Made by a program: the position numbers and the translations under genes. 64,000 nt of DNA, taken from Endobugula sp047636495. GTDB lineage: Bacteria; Pseudomonadota; Gammaproteobacteria; Pseudomonadales; Cellvibrionaceae. Numbering within the stretch: position 1 is the stretch's first letter; the number at the start of each line of letters is the position of its first letter. The stretch lies in NCBI GenBank assembly GCA_047636495.1, contig JBLILH010000001.1, forward strand, positions 62,001-126,000, in the 5' to 3' direction. This document shows, piece after piece, positions 17,481 through 27,700 of the stretch. Under the pieces are notes generated by a model. That model had not been told where the DNA came from and did not search any database. It saw only the letters and a program-made list of their open reading frames with translations.

Positions 17481-18293
17481 GTGATGGACGTACTTATGAA
17501 AATAAAGGCAGTGTTGGTAGCCGTCGTCCTGACAATTGCAATGCTAGGGATGATAATAGCATGGTTACCTATGCATCAGTTTATATCAAAGAAAGAGTTA
17601 AATAATAGCTTTAAAAATTTGGCATTGACCGACCTCTCAGGATATTGGTGGCGGGGAAGAATAACCAATGTCTATATAGATCATCGTGGTTATCGCATGC
17701 CTTTAGGCGATATCCATTGGCAGTACGATTGGAGCACATTGTTATCAACACGTTGGTGTGCGGCTGTAGATAACACCAAGGTAAGCAACGTCATTCTAAA
17801 GCGTGCAGCCATTTTTAATTCTCGGACTTGTTACGATTGGCTAGATAGACAGATATCTATACATCAAGTGGACGTAGAGATAGATTCAATCGTGGTATCT
17901 CAGCTAACGGGCTTAGAAACGAAAGGCCAATGGTTAGTCACTATTTCTGAGGTGGGATGGAATTATGCATTACCTTCGTTAGAAATACATACCTTGTACG
18001 CTGAAGTGGTGTGGAAAAACGCGCAACTGCATAATGGCGAACAATGGATAAGTTTGGGTGAAATACTATCCACGATTGATTCTAAAAAACCATCAGGTTT
18101 CGAACTTAATACTATGGATATTAAGGGCCCACTTGAAATCGATATAAAAACTATAGTATCTAAGCGACAAGTCACCTCTGTTATTGGCTATATTGAACCT
18201 TATGCGGAGCTCAACCGCTCTCTATCGGACAGCTTATCGCTAACCGCGAGTCGAAAAGTAGGCGCGCGGTATTATTACGATTACCGTTGGTGA
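17481..18293 (+). CDS. GspN-like type II secretion protein
   Basis: This 270-residue protein has one N-terminal membrane anchor (KAVLVAVVLTIAMLGMIIAW) and a periplasmic body. Residues after about 55 (LSGYWWRGRITNVYIDHRGY, then MPLGDIHWQYDW) follow the GspN pattern of an aromatic-rich 'G-x-x-W-x-G' start and a short L-x-x-W repeat. GspN is an accessory inner-membrane part of the type II secretion system. Possible starts are GTG 17481, ATG 17484 and ATG 17496; the last places the anchor best. No other gsp gene is in the window, so it is an orphan here. The identification is by pattern only and should be treated as likely, not proven. Confidence 0.55.
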   Translation: MMDVLMKIKAVLVAVVLTIAMLGMIIAWLPMHQFISKKELNNSFKNLALTDLSGYWWRGRITNVYIDHRGYRMPLGDIHWQYDWSTLLSTRWCAAVDNTKVSNVILKRAAIFNSRTCYDWLDRQISIHQVDVEIDSIVVSQLTGLETKGQWLVTISEVGWNYALPSLEIHTLYAEVVWKNAQLHNGEQWISLGEILSTIDSKKPSGFELNTMDIKGPLEIDIKTIVSKRQVTSVIGYIEPYAELNRSLSDSLSLTASRKVGARYYYDYRW

Positions 18294-18412
18294 CACGAAA
18301 ATGTTTATAGGCATTATTGTAGGTAGCATATCGGCTTAACAGACACTTAATGCCTCTGATATACTAGCAATATTAGGTTGCGCCTATGTGGCGAGGGCAA
18401 TGTGCGGTCTTA

Positions 18413-19024
18413 CTAAGGTGGATTTTGAGTGGTGTTGGGTAGCGGTAGAATGAATTCGTTAATCTGGTGTCCACGGATACTCATCAAATGTGACTTCCCA
18501 TTAAACAAAAAACGTAAAGTGGCGTCACGCTGTTGATTAATAAAAAAAGTGTCTTCACTACTGATAGATATAATAAGCCCTTTTCCTGAGCGTAAAAACA
18601 ATTCACTTTCTGTCAACAATATAAGCTTGCCTCCCGCAATGATCGAAGCGCTATCAACAACGTTGGTGCCCGGCAAGATAGTTCGAACCTGTAGCTTATA
18701 CCCATTAATGAGTGACTGGCTAGCCATACTGCCTGCAGTCGAAGATGTATCGATACTTTTTTGTAAAAAACTGGCGCGTAAACTGACAGAAGATTTTTTG
18801 TCTGTAAAGTAAACCGTTGAGTCCTGATGAAAAATATTGTTCGTGCCGACAGTCTCTTTTTGTTGCCCATTCTCTTTTAGAGGAAGTTGACCACAGCTAA
18901 GCAGCAACAGAGATAAGCTGATAGTGATAATTTTTTGAAATGAATTCGAATAACCGTTGAACGACGAGATAGTGTTTTGTGCAACGACCAATGGGAAATG
19001 GGGGGAAGTATCTTTAGTAGGCAT
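18413..19024 (-). CDS. Putative lipoprotein of unknown function
   Basis: This 203-residue protein has a hydrophobic stretch IITISLSLLLLSC, with a lipobox LLSC and Cys44 as likely lipidation site. The n-region before it is unusually long (about 30 residues), so the real start may be internal and non-ATG. The mature part is beta-rich (ISISSEDTFFINQQRDATLR) without a family I recognise. It is the last gene of an apparent three-gene unit, 42 bp after the diguanylate cyclase, which follows a CheC-type gene. It may be an envelope component whose expression is tied to that signalling pair; this is inference. Confidence 0.55.
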   Translation of the reverse strand: MPTKDTSPHFPLVVAQNTISSFNGYSNSFQKIITISLSLLLLSCGQLPLKENGQQKETVGTNNIFHQDSTVYFTDKKSSVSLRASFLQKSIDTSSTAGSMASQSLINGYKLQVRTILPGTNVVDSASIIAGGKLILLTESELFLRSGKGLIISISSEDTFFINQQRDATLRFLFNGKSHLMSIRGHQINEFILPLPNTTQNPP

Positions 19025-19066
19025 TGTCTGTCTCTTTGATAGTTACAGGCAAAATTGTATCAGAAA

Positions 19067-20050
19067 TTATTCCGCATCGCTGGATGTTTCGGGGTATTGG
19101 TAAATATGGGTGTTATTTCGCCCCGATTCCTTAGATTCATAAAGTGCTTTGTCAGCAACATCAATCCAATGGGTAGGGTTCTTTAGTGATTCGTGAAACG
19201 ACGCTATTCCGAGGCTGACGGTATAATTGATCACTTCGCCTTCATAAAATGCAGGTTTGGCTGCGATTTTTTTACGGATACGTTCCCCTAGAACATAGGC
19301 TGAATCGATAGAAGTATGAGGTAATAAAATCACGTATTCTTCACCACCATAGCGCCCAGCAATGTCGGTTTTACGAATAGATTGCCTCACTATATCGGCA
19401 GTTTGTCGAATGACCTCATCACCCGCAGGATGTCCATAATTGTCGTTAACATTTTTGAAGTGATCAATGTCAAACATTATCAGCGAGCAGTTTTCATGGT
19501 AACGCGATTCCCTTGCGAATTCGTGTTCAAGTGAATCCTCCCACGTTTTCCTATTTAATAAACTGGTTAGCCCGTCGGTTCTACTGATGTATTCCAGCTT
19601 GGTATTGACTTTTTCAAACTCAATATTGTTGACCGCTTGCTCAGTCACATCATAAATGATCACACAAATACTATCGGTGCTGCCATCTAAACCTTGAATA
19701 GGAATAAAGGTACTGTTTTGATACATAAACTCAGCTTTGCCGGTAATGGGTCGATAGTTGTCAAACCGAAATAAATAAGGACGCTGCTCCCATGTGGTGA
19801 AAGCAGAATTTTTGAGAACGTATACGGATTGCACCTTACGACGAAACCACTTCTCGTCAATTTCAGGAAATAAGTCAAATAGCGAGTACCCGATAACTTC
19901 TTCTGCACTCGTCGAACTATGGTTTTGCATAAAGCTATTCCACAGGCATACTTTATAGTCCTTGTCTAACAAAACAAGTCCAACATCAATAGTCTGAATC
20001 ACATCCATGATCCAACGAAAGTCATTAAGCAGTGCTTTTTGCTCAGGCAT
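19067..20050 (-). CDS. PAS-GGDEF diguanylate cyclase
   Basis: This 327-residue cytoplasmic enzyme should make c-di-GMP from two GTP. An N-terminal PAS domain (VGLVLLDKDYKVCLWNSFMQ, about residues 24-43) is followed by a GGDEF domain from about 160. The active-site loop is GGEEY, an accepted variant of GG[D/E]EF, preceded by the product-inhibition site RKTD five residues upstream. The metal-site segment MFDIDHFKNVND is intact. There is no membrane segment, so input probably comes from the PAS ligand or the CheC-like partner encoded 9 bp upstream (20060-20668). The close spacing indicates one operon with that gene and the lipoprotein downstream. Confidence 0.92.
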   Translation of the reverse strand: MPEQKALLNDFRWIMDVIQTIDVGLVLLDKDYKVCLWNSFMQNHSSTSAEEVIGYSLFDLFPEIDEKWFRRKVQSVYVLKNSAFTTWEQRPYLFRFDNYRPITGKAEFMYQNSTFIPIQGLDGSTDSICVIIYDVTEQAVNNIEFEKVNTKLEYISRTDGLTSLLNRKTWEDSLEHEFARESRYHENCSLIMFDIDHFKNVNDNYGHPAGDEVIRQTADIVRQSIRKTDIAGRYGGEEYVILLPHTSIDSAYVLGERIRKKIAAKPAFYEGEVINYTVSLGIASFHESLKNPTHWIDVADKALYESKESGRNNTHIYQYPETSSDAE

Positions 20051-20059
20051 GATCAGTCA

Positions 20060-20668
20060 CTAATCCAGTAAGTAATTTAATTTATTAAGTAAGTAGTGCA
20101 AAGAACGCTCGGTAATGACGACGAGTAGATCGCATTGCACATCATAATTTTCTATTTGGTAACCGACTTCAATGACTAGAGCTTGACTCCAGCGAACATT
20201 TTTAGAGCTCAGCAACTTATCGAGTTCTTGGTGCTGGCCTAAGATAGCAGGTGGGCCAAAGCTAAATTCAATGTCAAGTTGTTCAGCGATGCCGCGTAAT
20301 AATGCTCCAACTAATATATTGGTTGCATCAATTAATACTTCACGCTCAGCAGTGCCCGACACCTCTTCTTCGTAACCCATGAGTTTGGCAAGATCATCAA
20401 AGCTGGTATCGTTGAAAAGCAGCATTGACTCACCAGAAATGCCTCCACCAATAAAACCTTGGCACACGCCAGATACATTTTGATTGTCTACCGTCTGTAC
20501 AGCCATGGCTATCTCGCTAGGCGAAAGAAGCGCAACATGAGGTATCGACAAGATCACAAAAGCATCTAAGAGACGAGCAAGGTGACCACCTGCTTGCCCC
20601 ATAGCCACATTACTAATTTCTTGTAAGCAATCGCGGTGGTCTTCGCTGAGTACTATTTGTTGGCTCAT
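20060..20668 (-). CDS. CheC/CheX-family phosphatase-like protein
   Basis: This 202-residue protein belongs to the CheC-FliY-CheX family, which dephosphorylates response regulators of CheY type. The first catalytic signature D/SxxxExxN is present as DCLQEISN at residues 13-20, with Pro 23 residues further on. The second, near residues 108-115, reads VLIDATN with Asp where Glu is usual, so that site may be weak. The gene comes first in an operon with a PAS-GGDEF protein (9-bp gap). This suggests that it modulates a phosphorylated receiver linked to c-di-GMP output. No CheY is adjacent. The partner response regulator is unknown. Confidence 0.8.
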   Translation of the reverse strand: MSQQIVLSEDHRDCLQEISNVAMGQAGGHLARLLDAFVILSIPHVALLSPSEIAMAVQTVDNQNVSGVCQGFIGGGISGESMLLFNDTSFDDLAKLMGYEEEVSGTAEREVLIDATNILVGALLRGIAEQLDIEFSFGPPAILGQHQELDKLLSSKNVRWSQALVIEVGYQIENYDVQCDLLVVITERSLHYLLNKLNYLLD

Positions 20669-20876
20669 TCGTTCACGACTATTAGTTTATTGAATAGTTA
20701 AGGTTCTCTAACAATAGTAGTATATGAACTTCACTCTTGCCTAATAAAAATACCGACAAGGAGCCGACGTTGGTAGATCGGACAACGTTAACACGCATAT
20801 TAGAGCGCTATTGTAGAGCGTTAGTACTAATGATTAGTTACGATTTAATAATGGATTAGACTTTATTGAATGACGA

Positions 20877-23201
20877 CTATTCATTGTTAGGTTTTTTCAT
20901 GGCTGCTTTTAATAGGTCGCCCATTGAACCCATGGCCGGTTTAGTGGGTGCTGATGTGGTGTGGCGTTTATGTTGGTTGCGTTGTGCATGCCTAGCCACT
21001 GGGCGTTCAGTAATAGACTCTATGTGAGTATTAACTTCGTCATCAAGCCTCATGCTTAATGCAACACGCTTTCTCTGAACATCGATTTCCATGACTTTCA
21101 CCTTAACAATATCACCCGCTTTGACGACGCTGCGTGGATCTTTGACGAAGGTATTCGATAGCGCAGAGATATGTACTAAGCCATCCTGATGCACACCAAT
21201 ATCGACAAACGCACCAAAATTAGTCACATTGGTGATGACACCTTCTAAGATCATTGCAGGCTGCAGATCGTTAAGTGTATTGACACCTTCTTTGAAAGTG
21301 GCCGTTTTGAATTCCGGTCGAGGATCTCGACCGGGCTTTTCTAGCTCTCTGAAAATATCTTCTACTGTCGGTAAGCCAAAGCGTTCATTGGTGAAGTCTT
21401 GGGGCTTAAGTGAACGAATCCCGGTGATGTCGTTGAGTAAGCCGTGAACCGGGGTATTTAATTGCTGACTCATAGCCTCTACTACGACATAGGACTCAGG
21501 GTGAACCGCTGAGGCATCAAGAGGGTTTTCACCATTAGCAATGCGCAAAAAACCAATAGCTTGTTCATATGTTTTGTCGCCTAACCTAGGCACGCCTTTG
21601 AGTTGTTCGCGGCGAGTAAAGCGGCCATTCTGGTCACGAAATGCAACAATATTATTAGCGATCGTCTGGTTTAAACCAGACACTCGCGCCAACAAGGGTG
21701 CAGATGCGGTATTAACCTCTACACCGACTGCATTGACACAGTCTTCTACCGTAGCATTAAGCGCTTTCGCAAGCTTGGCCTGGGATACGTCGTGTTGGTA
21801 TTGACCTACGCCAATAGATTTAGGCTCGATCTTGACCAGTTCAGCGAGTGGATCTTGTAAGCGGCGAGCGATAGATATGGCGCCACGGATGGTGACGTCC
21901 AGATCAGGAAATTCTTTAGCCGCAAATTCGCTTGCCGAGTATATTGATGCGCCTGCTTCGCTCACGATCACTGTTTTTGCGCGGAGTTCGGGGTGACGTT
22001 TAAGTACGTCATTGGCAAAACTTTCGGTTTCTCTCGATGCCGTACCGTTACCAATAGCGATTAACTCGACCTGATATTTTTGACAAAAGTTAACTAGGAC
22101 AGCTTCGGCTTCTTGTAAGCGTCTTTGAGGCATATTAGGAAAAATAGCCCCGTGATCTAATACTTTTCCCGTGTCATCAATAACCGCGACTTTAACGCCG
22201 GTTCGTAGACCGGGATCTAAGCCAATAGTGCCTTTTTGTCCAGCCGGTGCGGCTAAGAGCAAGTCATTTAAATTGTTAGCAAACACACTGATAGCATCCG
22301 CTTCTGCCCGCTCCCGAACGGCCGAAAAAAGATCGGTTTCTATATGCGTCAATAGTTTAATACGCCATGTCCAGCGTACCACTTCGTGTAACCATTTATC
22401 GGCAGGTCGTCGCTCGTCGGTGATATCCCAATGTTTTGCAATCATGACTTCACAAGGATGCTTATCAGCTAAATCTGCAGTCTCTACGACAAGCTTAAGC
22501 GACAAAAAACCTTCGTTACGCCCTCTAAATAATGCTAGAGCCCGGTGAGGGGGTAGATTTTTTAAGGGTTCTTGATGGTCAAAATAATCGCTGAACTTCT
22601 GTCCTTCAGTTTCTTTGCCTTTTAAAACCGTCGCAGTTATCAGCCCTTTTGCAGACAAAAACTCACGTAATTGGCCTAATAGTTTGGCATCTTCGCTAAA
22701 ACGCTCCATTAAAATATATTTGGCGCCGTCTAATGCATCTTTTGTGCTGGCAATTTTATGTTCTTCGGTAAGGTATTTTGCCGCTTCGTCATCGGGTGCT
22801 AGCGTTGGGTTTTCATAGAGTACATCCGCCAAGGGGGTCAACCCGGCTTCTATGGCGATCTGGCCTTTAGTGCGACGCTTTTGCTTGTAGGGTAAATAAA
22901 TATCTTCAAGCTGATTTTTTGTGGTTGCTGCCGCAATGTCAGCTTGTAGTAGAGGGGTCAGCTTATCCTGCTCATCGATACTGTTAATAATGGCTGTGCG
23001 GCGGTCTTCTAACTCACGTAAGTAGCTCAGGCGTTCTTCAAGTTGACGCATTTGGGTATCGTCGAGGCTACCGGTAACCTCTTTTCGGTAACGCGAAATA
23101 AAAGGTACGGTGGCTCCATCGTCTAGCAAGCCAACCGCGGCGGTCACTTGTTGGAGTTGGACGGAAAGTTCATCGGCAATACGTTGGTAAATGCTAGTCA
23201 T
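20877..23201 (-). CDS. tex: Transcription accessory protein Tex
   Basis: Tex is a conserved cytoplasmic nucleic-acid-binding protein that affects transcription. The 774-residue length is normal. Visible parts are the N-terminal helical domain (FISRYRKEVTGSLDDTQMRQ), the YqgF-like core (TIGLDPGLRTGVKVAVID and LIAIGNGTASRETE), helix-hairpin-helix motifs (LARVSGLNQTIANNIVAF, then GVPRLGDKTYEQAIGFLRI) and an S1 RNA-binding domain (TNFGAFVDIGVHQDGLVHIS, about residues 650-720). The C-terminal tail is basic and low complexity. It is divergent from the RND efflux operon and stands alone on its strand. Confidence 0.97.
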   Translation of the reverse strand: MTSIYQRIADELSVQLQQVTAAVGLLDDGATVPFISRYRKEVTGSLDDTQMRQLEERLSYLRELEDRRTAIINSIDEQDKLTPLLQADIAAATTKNQLEDIYLPYKQKRRTKGQIAIEAGLTPLADVLYENPTLAPDDEAAKYLTEEHKIASTKDALDGAKYILMERFSEDAKLLGQLREFLSAKGLITATVLKGKETEGQKFSDYFDHQEPLKNLPPHRALALFRGRNEGFLSLKLVVETADLADKHPCEVMIAKHWDITDERRPADKWLHEVVRWTWRIKLLTHIETDLFSAVRERAEADAISVFANNLNDLLLAAPAGQKGTIGLDPGLRTGVKVAVIDDTGKVLDHGAIFPNMPQRRLQEAEAVLVNFCQKYQVELIAIGNGTASRETESFANDVLKRHPELRAKTVIVSEAGASIYSASEFAAKEFPDLDVTIRGAISIARRLQDPLAELVKIEPKSIGVGQYQHDVSQAKLAKALNATVEDCVNAVGVEVNTASAPLLARVSGLNQTIANNIVAFRDQNGRFTRREQLKGVPRLGDKTYEQAIGFLRIANGENPLDASAVHPESYVVVEAMSQQLNTPVHGLLNDITGIRSLKPQDFTNERFGLPTVEDIFRELEKPGRDPRPEFKTATFKEGVNTLNDLQPAMILEGVITNVTNFGAFVDIGVHQDGLVHISALSNTFVKDPRSVVKAGDIVKVKVMEIDVQRKRVALSMRLDDEVNTHIESITERPVARHAQRNQHKRHTTSAPTKPAMGSMGDLLKAAMKKPNNE

Positions 23202-23393
23202 AAAAGATCACTTATTGTTAGCGCTAAAATAAACATAAAAGCGTGCGGGAGATGCAGTACTCTACCTGAGGAGTGCAGCATCAAAATTGTTAGGTCGCGA
23301 TATTTATAGAATGAAAGTATGGCATTATGCGTAAAACCCAGCGTATAAACAGTCTTGAAATATAATTTTTTTTATGTAGTGAGGAAAAACCAG

Positions 23394-24560
23394 ATGAAAC
23401 GCCACACGAACCCTCATAAAGGTTCAGTTAACGTGATTGTTATTTTACTGATAGGCGCGCTGATTGCCGCCGCGTTGTATTGGTTTCGACCGCAGCCTAC
23501 ATCACGTCCGTCGGCACCCAGTATTCCCCCCGTGGTCTCCGTCATGTTGGTTAATCCTCAAACACAGACACTGTATGTGAATACGCAAGGAACCGTTGAA
23601 CCACGGCGGGCGATTCAATTAATTGCCGAGGTGTCTGGGCGTGTGAGTGCGGTTAATACGCGTTTTGCTGACGGCGGGATATTTGCTGATGGTGATACGT
23701 TACTCACGCTAGATGATCGTGATGACCAGTACCGTCTTATAGAAGCAGAAGCACAGATTGCCGCTGCGATTCGTGAGCTCGCGTTAGAAAAGGGACAGGC
23801 ACGACAAGCAAAACGTGAATGGCGAGATCTAGGTAATGCAGAAGCGAACGCCTTAGCGTTGCGAAAACCTCAAGTTAATGCCGCGCAAGCCCAGCTTTCG
23901 GCTGCAAGAGCGCAGCAGGATATTATTCGTCTACGTGTTCAGCGCTCGACCATTCAGGCGCCGTTTGTTGGGCGTGCCTCAAGGCACTATGTTGATACGG
24001 GGCAATATGTTGTGGCAGGAGAGACTATCGCTGATATTTACGACAGCGAGACGGCAGAGATTCACTTACCGCTGAGTGATAAACAGGTGGCTTTTTTAGG
24101 GCTGCCATTAGGCACTGTATTCGATAAAGATGAGCAGCGACCGGTGGTAGTATCCGCTACTGTTGCTGGACAAACCCGTCAATGGCAGGCGCGACTTGTG
24201 CGTACCGGTGCTACAGTGGATGATATGACCCGCTTTTATTCGGCGGTTGTGCGGGTGCAGCAGCCTTTTGATAGGCGATTACACGGCTATCCGTTAGTCA
24301 TGGGTTTGTTTGTTGATGCGGCCATTGAAGGTCGAGTCGTCGAGCGCGTTATGTCTATTCCAGAAAAATCATTAGTCGATAAACAATGGGTTTATATTGT
24401 TAAAAATGAGCGCATTCAGCGTCGTAGCGTAAAACGTGTTCGCACCGATGGCATTCATGTGTGGGTGCAAGGCGAACTTTCCGCAGGCGATCAGTTGGTG
24501 ATTAGTGATCCACGAGTACTGGAACCGGGTATGCAAGTGACCGTTGTTCTCCCCCCTTAG
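23394..24560 (+). CDS. RND efflux membrane fusion protein
   Basis: This periplasmic adaptor links an RND inner-membrane pump to an outer-membrane channel. The start is set at ATG 23394 because a GAGG box lies 9 bp upstream; an upstream TTG at 23355 would add 13 residues without support. The 388-residue product has an N-terminal anchor (VIVILLIGALIAAALYWF), then a barrel-sandwich half (LIAEVSGRVSAVNTRFADGG), a coiled hairpin (around ALAL) and the second lipoyl half (VQRSTIQAPFVGRASRHYVD). A beta-barrel and membrane-proximal domain follow. The permease gene starts 143 bp downstream on the same strand. No outer-membrane factor gene is adjacent, so a shared TolC-type channel is likely. Confidence 0.93.
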   Translation: MKRHTNPHKGSVNVIVILLIGALIAAALYWFRPQPTSRPSAPSIPPVVSVMLVNPQTQTLYVNTQGTVEPRRAIQLIAEVSGRVSAVNTRFADGGIFADGDTLLTLDDRDDQYRLIEAEAQIAAAIRELALEKGQARQAKREWRDLGNAEANALALRKPQVNAAQAQLSAARAQQDIIRLRVQRSTIQAPFVGRASRHYVDTGQYVVAGETIADIYDSETAEIHLPLSDKQVAFLGLPLGTVFDKDEQRPVVVSATVAGQTRQWQARLVRTGATVDDMTRFYSAVVRVQQPFDRRLHGYPLVMGLFVDAAIEGRVVERVMSIPEKSLVDKQWVYIVKNERIQRRSVKRVRTDGIHVWVQGELSAGDQLVISDPRVLEPGMQVTVVLPP

Positions 24561-24703
24561 CAACCTGCATGTCGGAAATTCGGAAAAATTTGGGGCCAGA
24601 GTAAAAACTGTTTACTGTTGATCTAATTGTTAGTCATGTGGGCAGATGCTTTTACTGTGGCCCTGCTTAACATTTTCATTTTATATACCCAAAGCGCGCA
24701 CTT

Positions 24704-27700
24704 ATGAAACGTATTATTGTATGGTTTATTCAAAACCCCATCGCTGCCAATTTATTAATGGTAGTAATTCTGTTCGTGGGTTTAAAAAATATCCCTACGG
24801 TGGGTAAAACAGTATTCCCCCAAACCGACCAGAGCACCATTAATATCAGCGCATCGTATACTGGCGCCAGCCCGAGTGAAGTTGAGCAGCAAGTCGTTAT
24901 ACGCTTAGAAGAAGTGATTGCCGATTTAGACGGCATTGACGAGATTTTTTCCTCGGCACGTGAAGGCTTGGCTCAAATCACCGTCACTATTATTGAGGAT
25001 TATGATAGTCAGCGTTTACTGAACGAAGTAAAAACGCGTATTGATAGCGTCACTACGTTGCCCGACGAGGTAGATTCGGTCAATGTGCGAGAAGTCATTC
25101 CGAAGCGACCGCTGATGAGTATTGCTATTCACGGTAATGCTGATGAGCAGCGCCTAAAAGAAACGGCGCAATGGCTGCGTGACGAAATGACGTTGTTGCC
25201 ATCGGTAGCAAGTGTCGATATCGAAGGCGTGCGCAACAACGAAATGTCGATAGAAGTATCAGAAAAAGTCCTCAGGAAATATCAATTAACCTTAGACCAA
25301 ATTGCAGTAATTATTCGTCGCTCATCACTTAATGTGCCCGGTGGAACCGTGAAGACTGATGCGGGTAATGTGCAAGTGCAAACACGCGGGCAAGCCTATA
25401 CCGAACAAGAATTTGCAGATATTATTATTACGGCAAGTGACAGCGGAGCCCAATTATTATTGGGTGACATTGCCACAATTACTGATGGTTTTGCCGAAGA
25501 GGATAGCGAAGATAACTTTAATGGACAACCTGCTGCTTATCTAGAACTGTATACGACAACACCGCCTGATGTACTCGATGCAGCGGCTGAAGCAAAGGTG
25601 GCCATCGAAACGTTACGCCCACTTTTACCTGTCGATATGCAACTGACTATCTGGCGTGACCGTTCTTTGCTATTTGAAAGCCGAATGAACTTGCTCCTTA
25701 AAAATGCCATTAGTGGATTGGTGTTAGTCTTTGTGATGTTGATGTTGTTTTTAACGCCTGTATTAGCGGGTTGGGTGAGTGTGGGAATTGCAACGGCATT
25801 TATTGGTGTCTTTGTATTATTACCTTACACGGGTATTACCATCAATATGTTATCTATGTATGGTTTTTTGCTTGCATTAGGCATTGTGGTGGACGACGCA
25901 ATTATTGTAGGCGAAAGCGTTTATACGAGTCAGCGGCGTGGCAAAAAAGGCATCGAAGCGGCGATGTCGGGTACGTTGTTTGTTTATAAACCAGTATTAT
26001 TTGCAGTAATTAGTACGGTCATCTTTTTTTCGGGAATTTTTGGATTGCCCGGTTGGATGGGTTCTTTAGCGTACCCCATTGGGGTCGTGGTCATCGTTTG
26101 CTTATTGTTTTCACTCATAGAGTCGCTATTTATTCTTCCGTCGCATTTATCTCACTCAACAGTGCTCAATAATGACGAGGCGCGTCAACGCAATTTAGTA
26201 TCAGTGGGGTTCTATCGATTACGTGAAGTAATGTCGACGGGTATGGAGGCGTTGGCTGAACAATACTATCGACCTTTTTTAGAAAGAACATTGCACGCTA
26301 ATGGGCAAACATTAACGATATTTTTAATGCTTTTTGTTATTGTTATGGCGGCTTATCTGTCGGGTGGTTACGTTAGCTCATCATTTACAGTGCAGGCTAC
26401 GTCTAATAGTATACGTATTTCGGCCACGTTGCCAGAGGGGGTCGCCTTTACGGATGTTAAGCGTGTTCAACAACAAATAGAACAGGCGGCGTATGCACTA
26501 GAAGAAGATTCTCAATTAATTGATATTAATGGCGATCAACCATTTGTTCGTGCAATACGCTCGGTGGCTTCCAACAATCGTGTACGAGTCCGCGTAGCAT
26601 TGTTGCCAGCAGAAGATAGAACAGTCAATATTCTTCAGGTTAAGGATCGCTGGCGAGAGACTATTGGTGAGTTGGAAGGGGTTAAAGAATTAGATTTACG
26701 TTACACCATTAACTCAAGCAACAAAGCATTACGTTTTCGGGTCAATGTGACCGGTAATAACCAGCAAGTGTTAACAGACTCGGTGAACGCGCTTAAACAA
26801 ACATTAGCGGGATACGAAAATGTCTATGATGTTGAAGATACCCTAGCCGGTGCGCGTAAAGAAGTAGAGTTACGTATTAAACCCCATGCTGAAGTATTAG
26901 GTTTGCGCTTAGCTGATATTGCCTCGCAAATACGCCAAGGATTTTATGGTGAAGAAATTCAACGTATTCCGCGTGGCACCGACGATATAAAAGTCATGTT
27001 GCGTTACCCTGAAAGTGAACGTAAAACACTAGAACAAATAGAGGATATTTATATCCGCACTCAAGATGGTCGATCAGTGCCGTTGGCCAGTGTAGCCGAC
27101 GTAGTTGATATCGCTGGCTATAGTGTGATCAATCGTGAAAATAGACGACGGACTATTGTAGTCTCTGCTGATCTTACGGAAGGCGTTGACGCGCTATTAT
27201 TGGCAACACAAATACTTGACGAAAACTTACCCCGTTGGCAGCAACAATATACCGGTTTAACGATTGAGGCAGCCGGTTCGTTAACAGAGCAAAAAGAATT
27301 TAATAGTACCTTATATTTGAATATGTTCATCGCAATTTTGGTTAGTTATGGTTTGATGGCAATAGCCTTTCGTTCGTACTGGCAACCGTTGTTGATTCTG
27401 ACCGCTATTCCGTTTGGTTTTGTGGGCGCTATTTTAGGCCACTTAATTATGGACAAGTCGATGAGCGTGATGTCGATGCTGGGCCTGCTGGCGTGCGCGG
27501 GTGTAGTGGTGAATGACAACCTTGTGCTGCTGGATCGAATTCAATATCTATACAAAAAAGGGCTTAATACTATTGATGTGCTCGCAGCAGCGGGTCAAGA
27601 TCGTTTTCGAGCAATTATTTTAACATCGCTTACGACGTTTGTGGGTTTGTTGCCGGTTATGTTTGAGACGAGCGTGCAAGCGCAGTTTCTGATTCCGATG

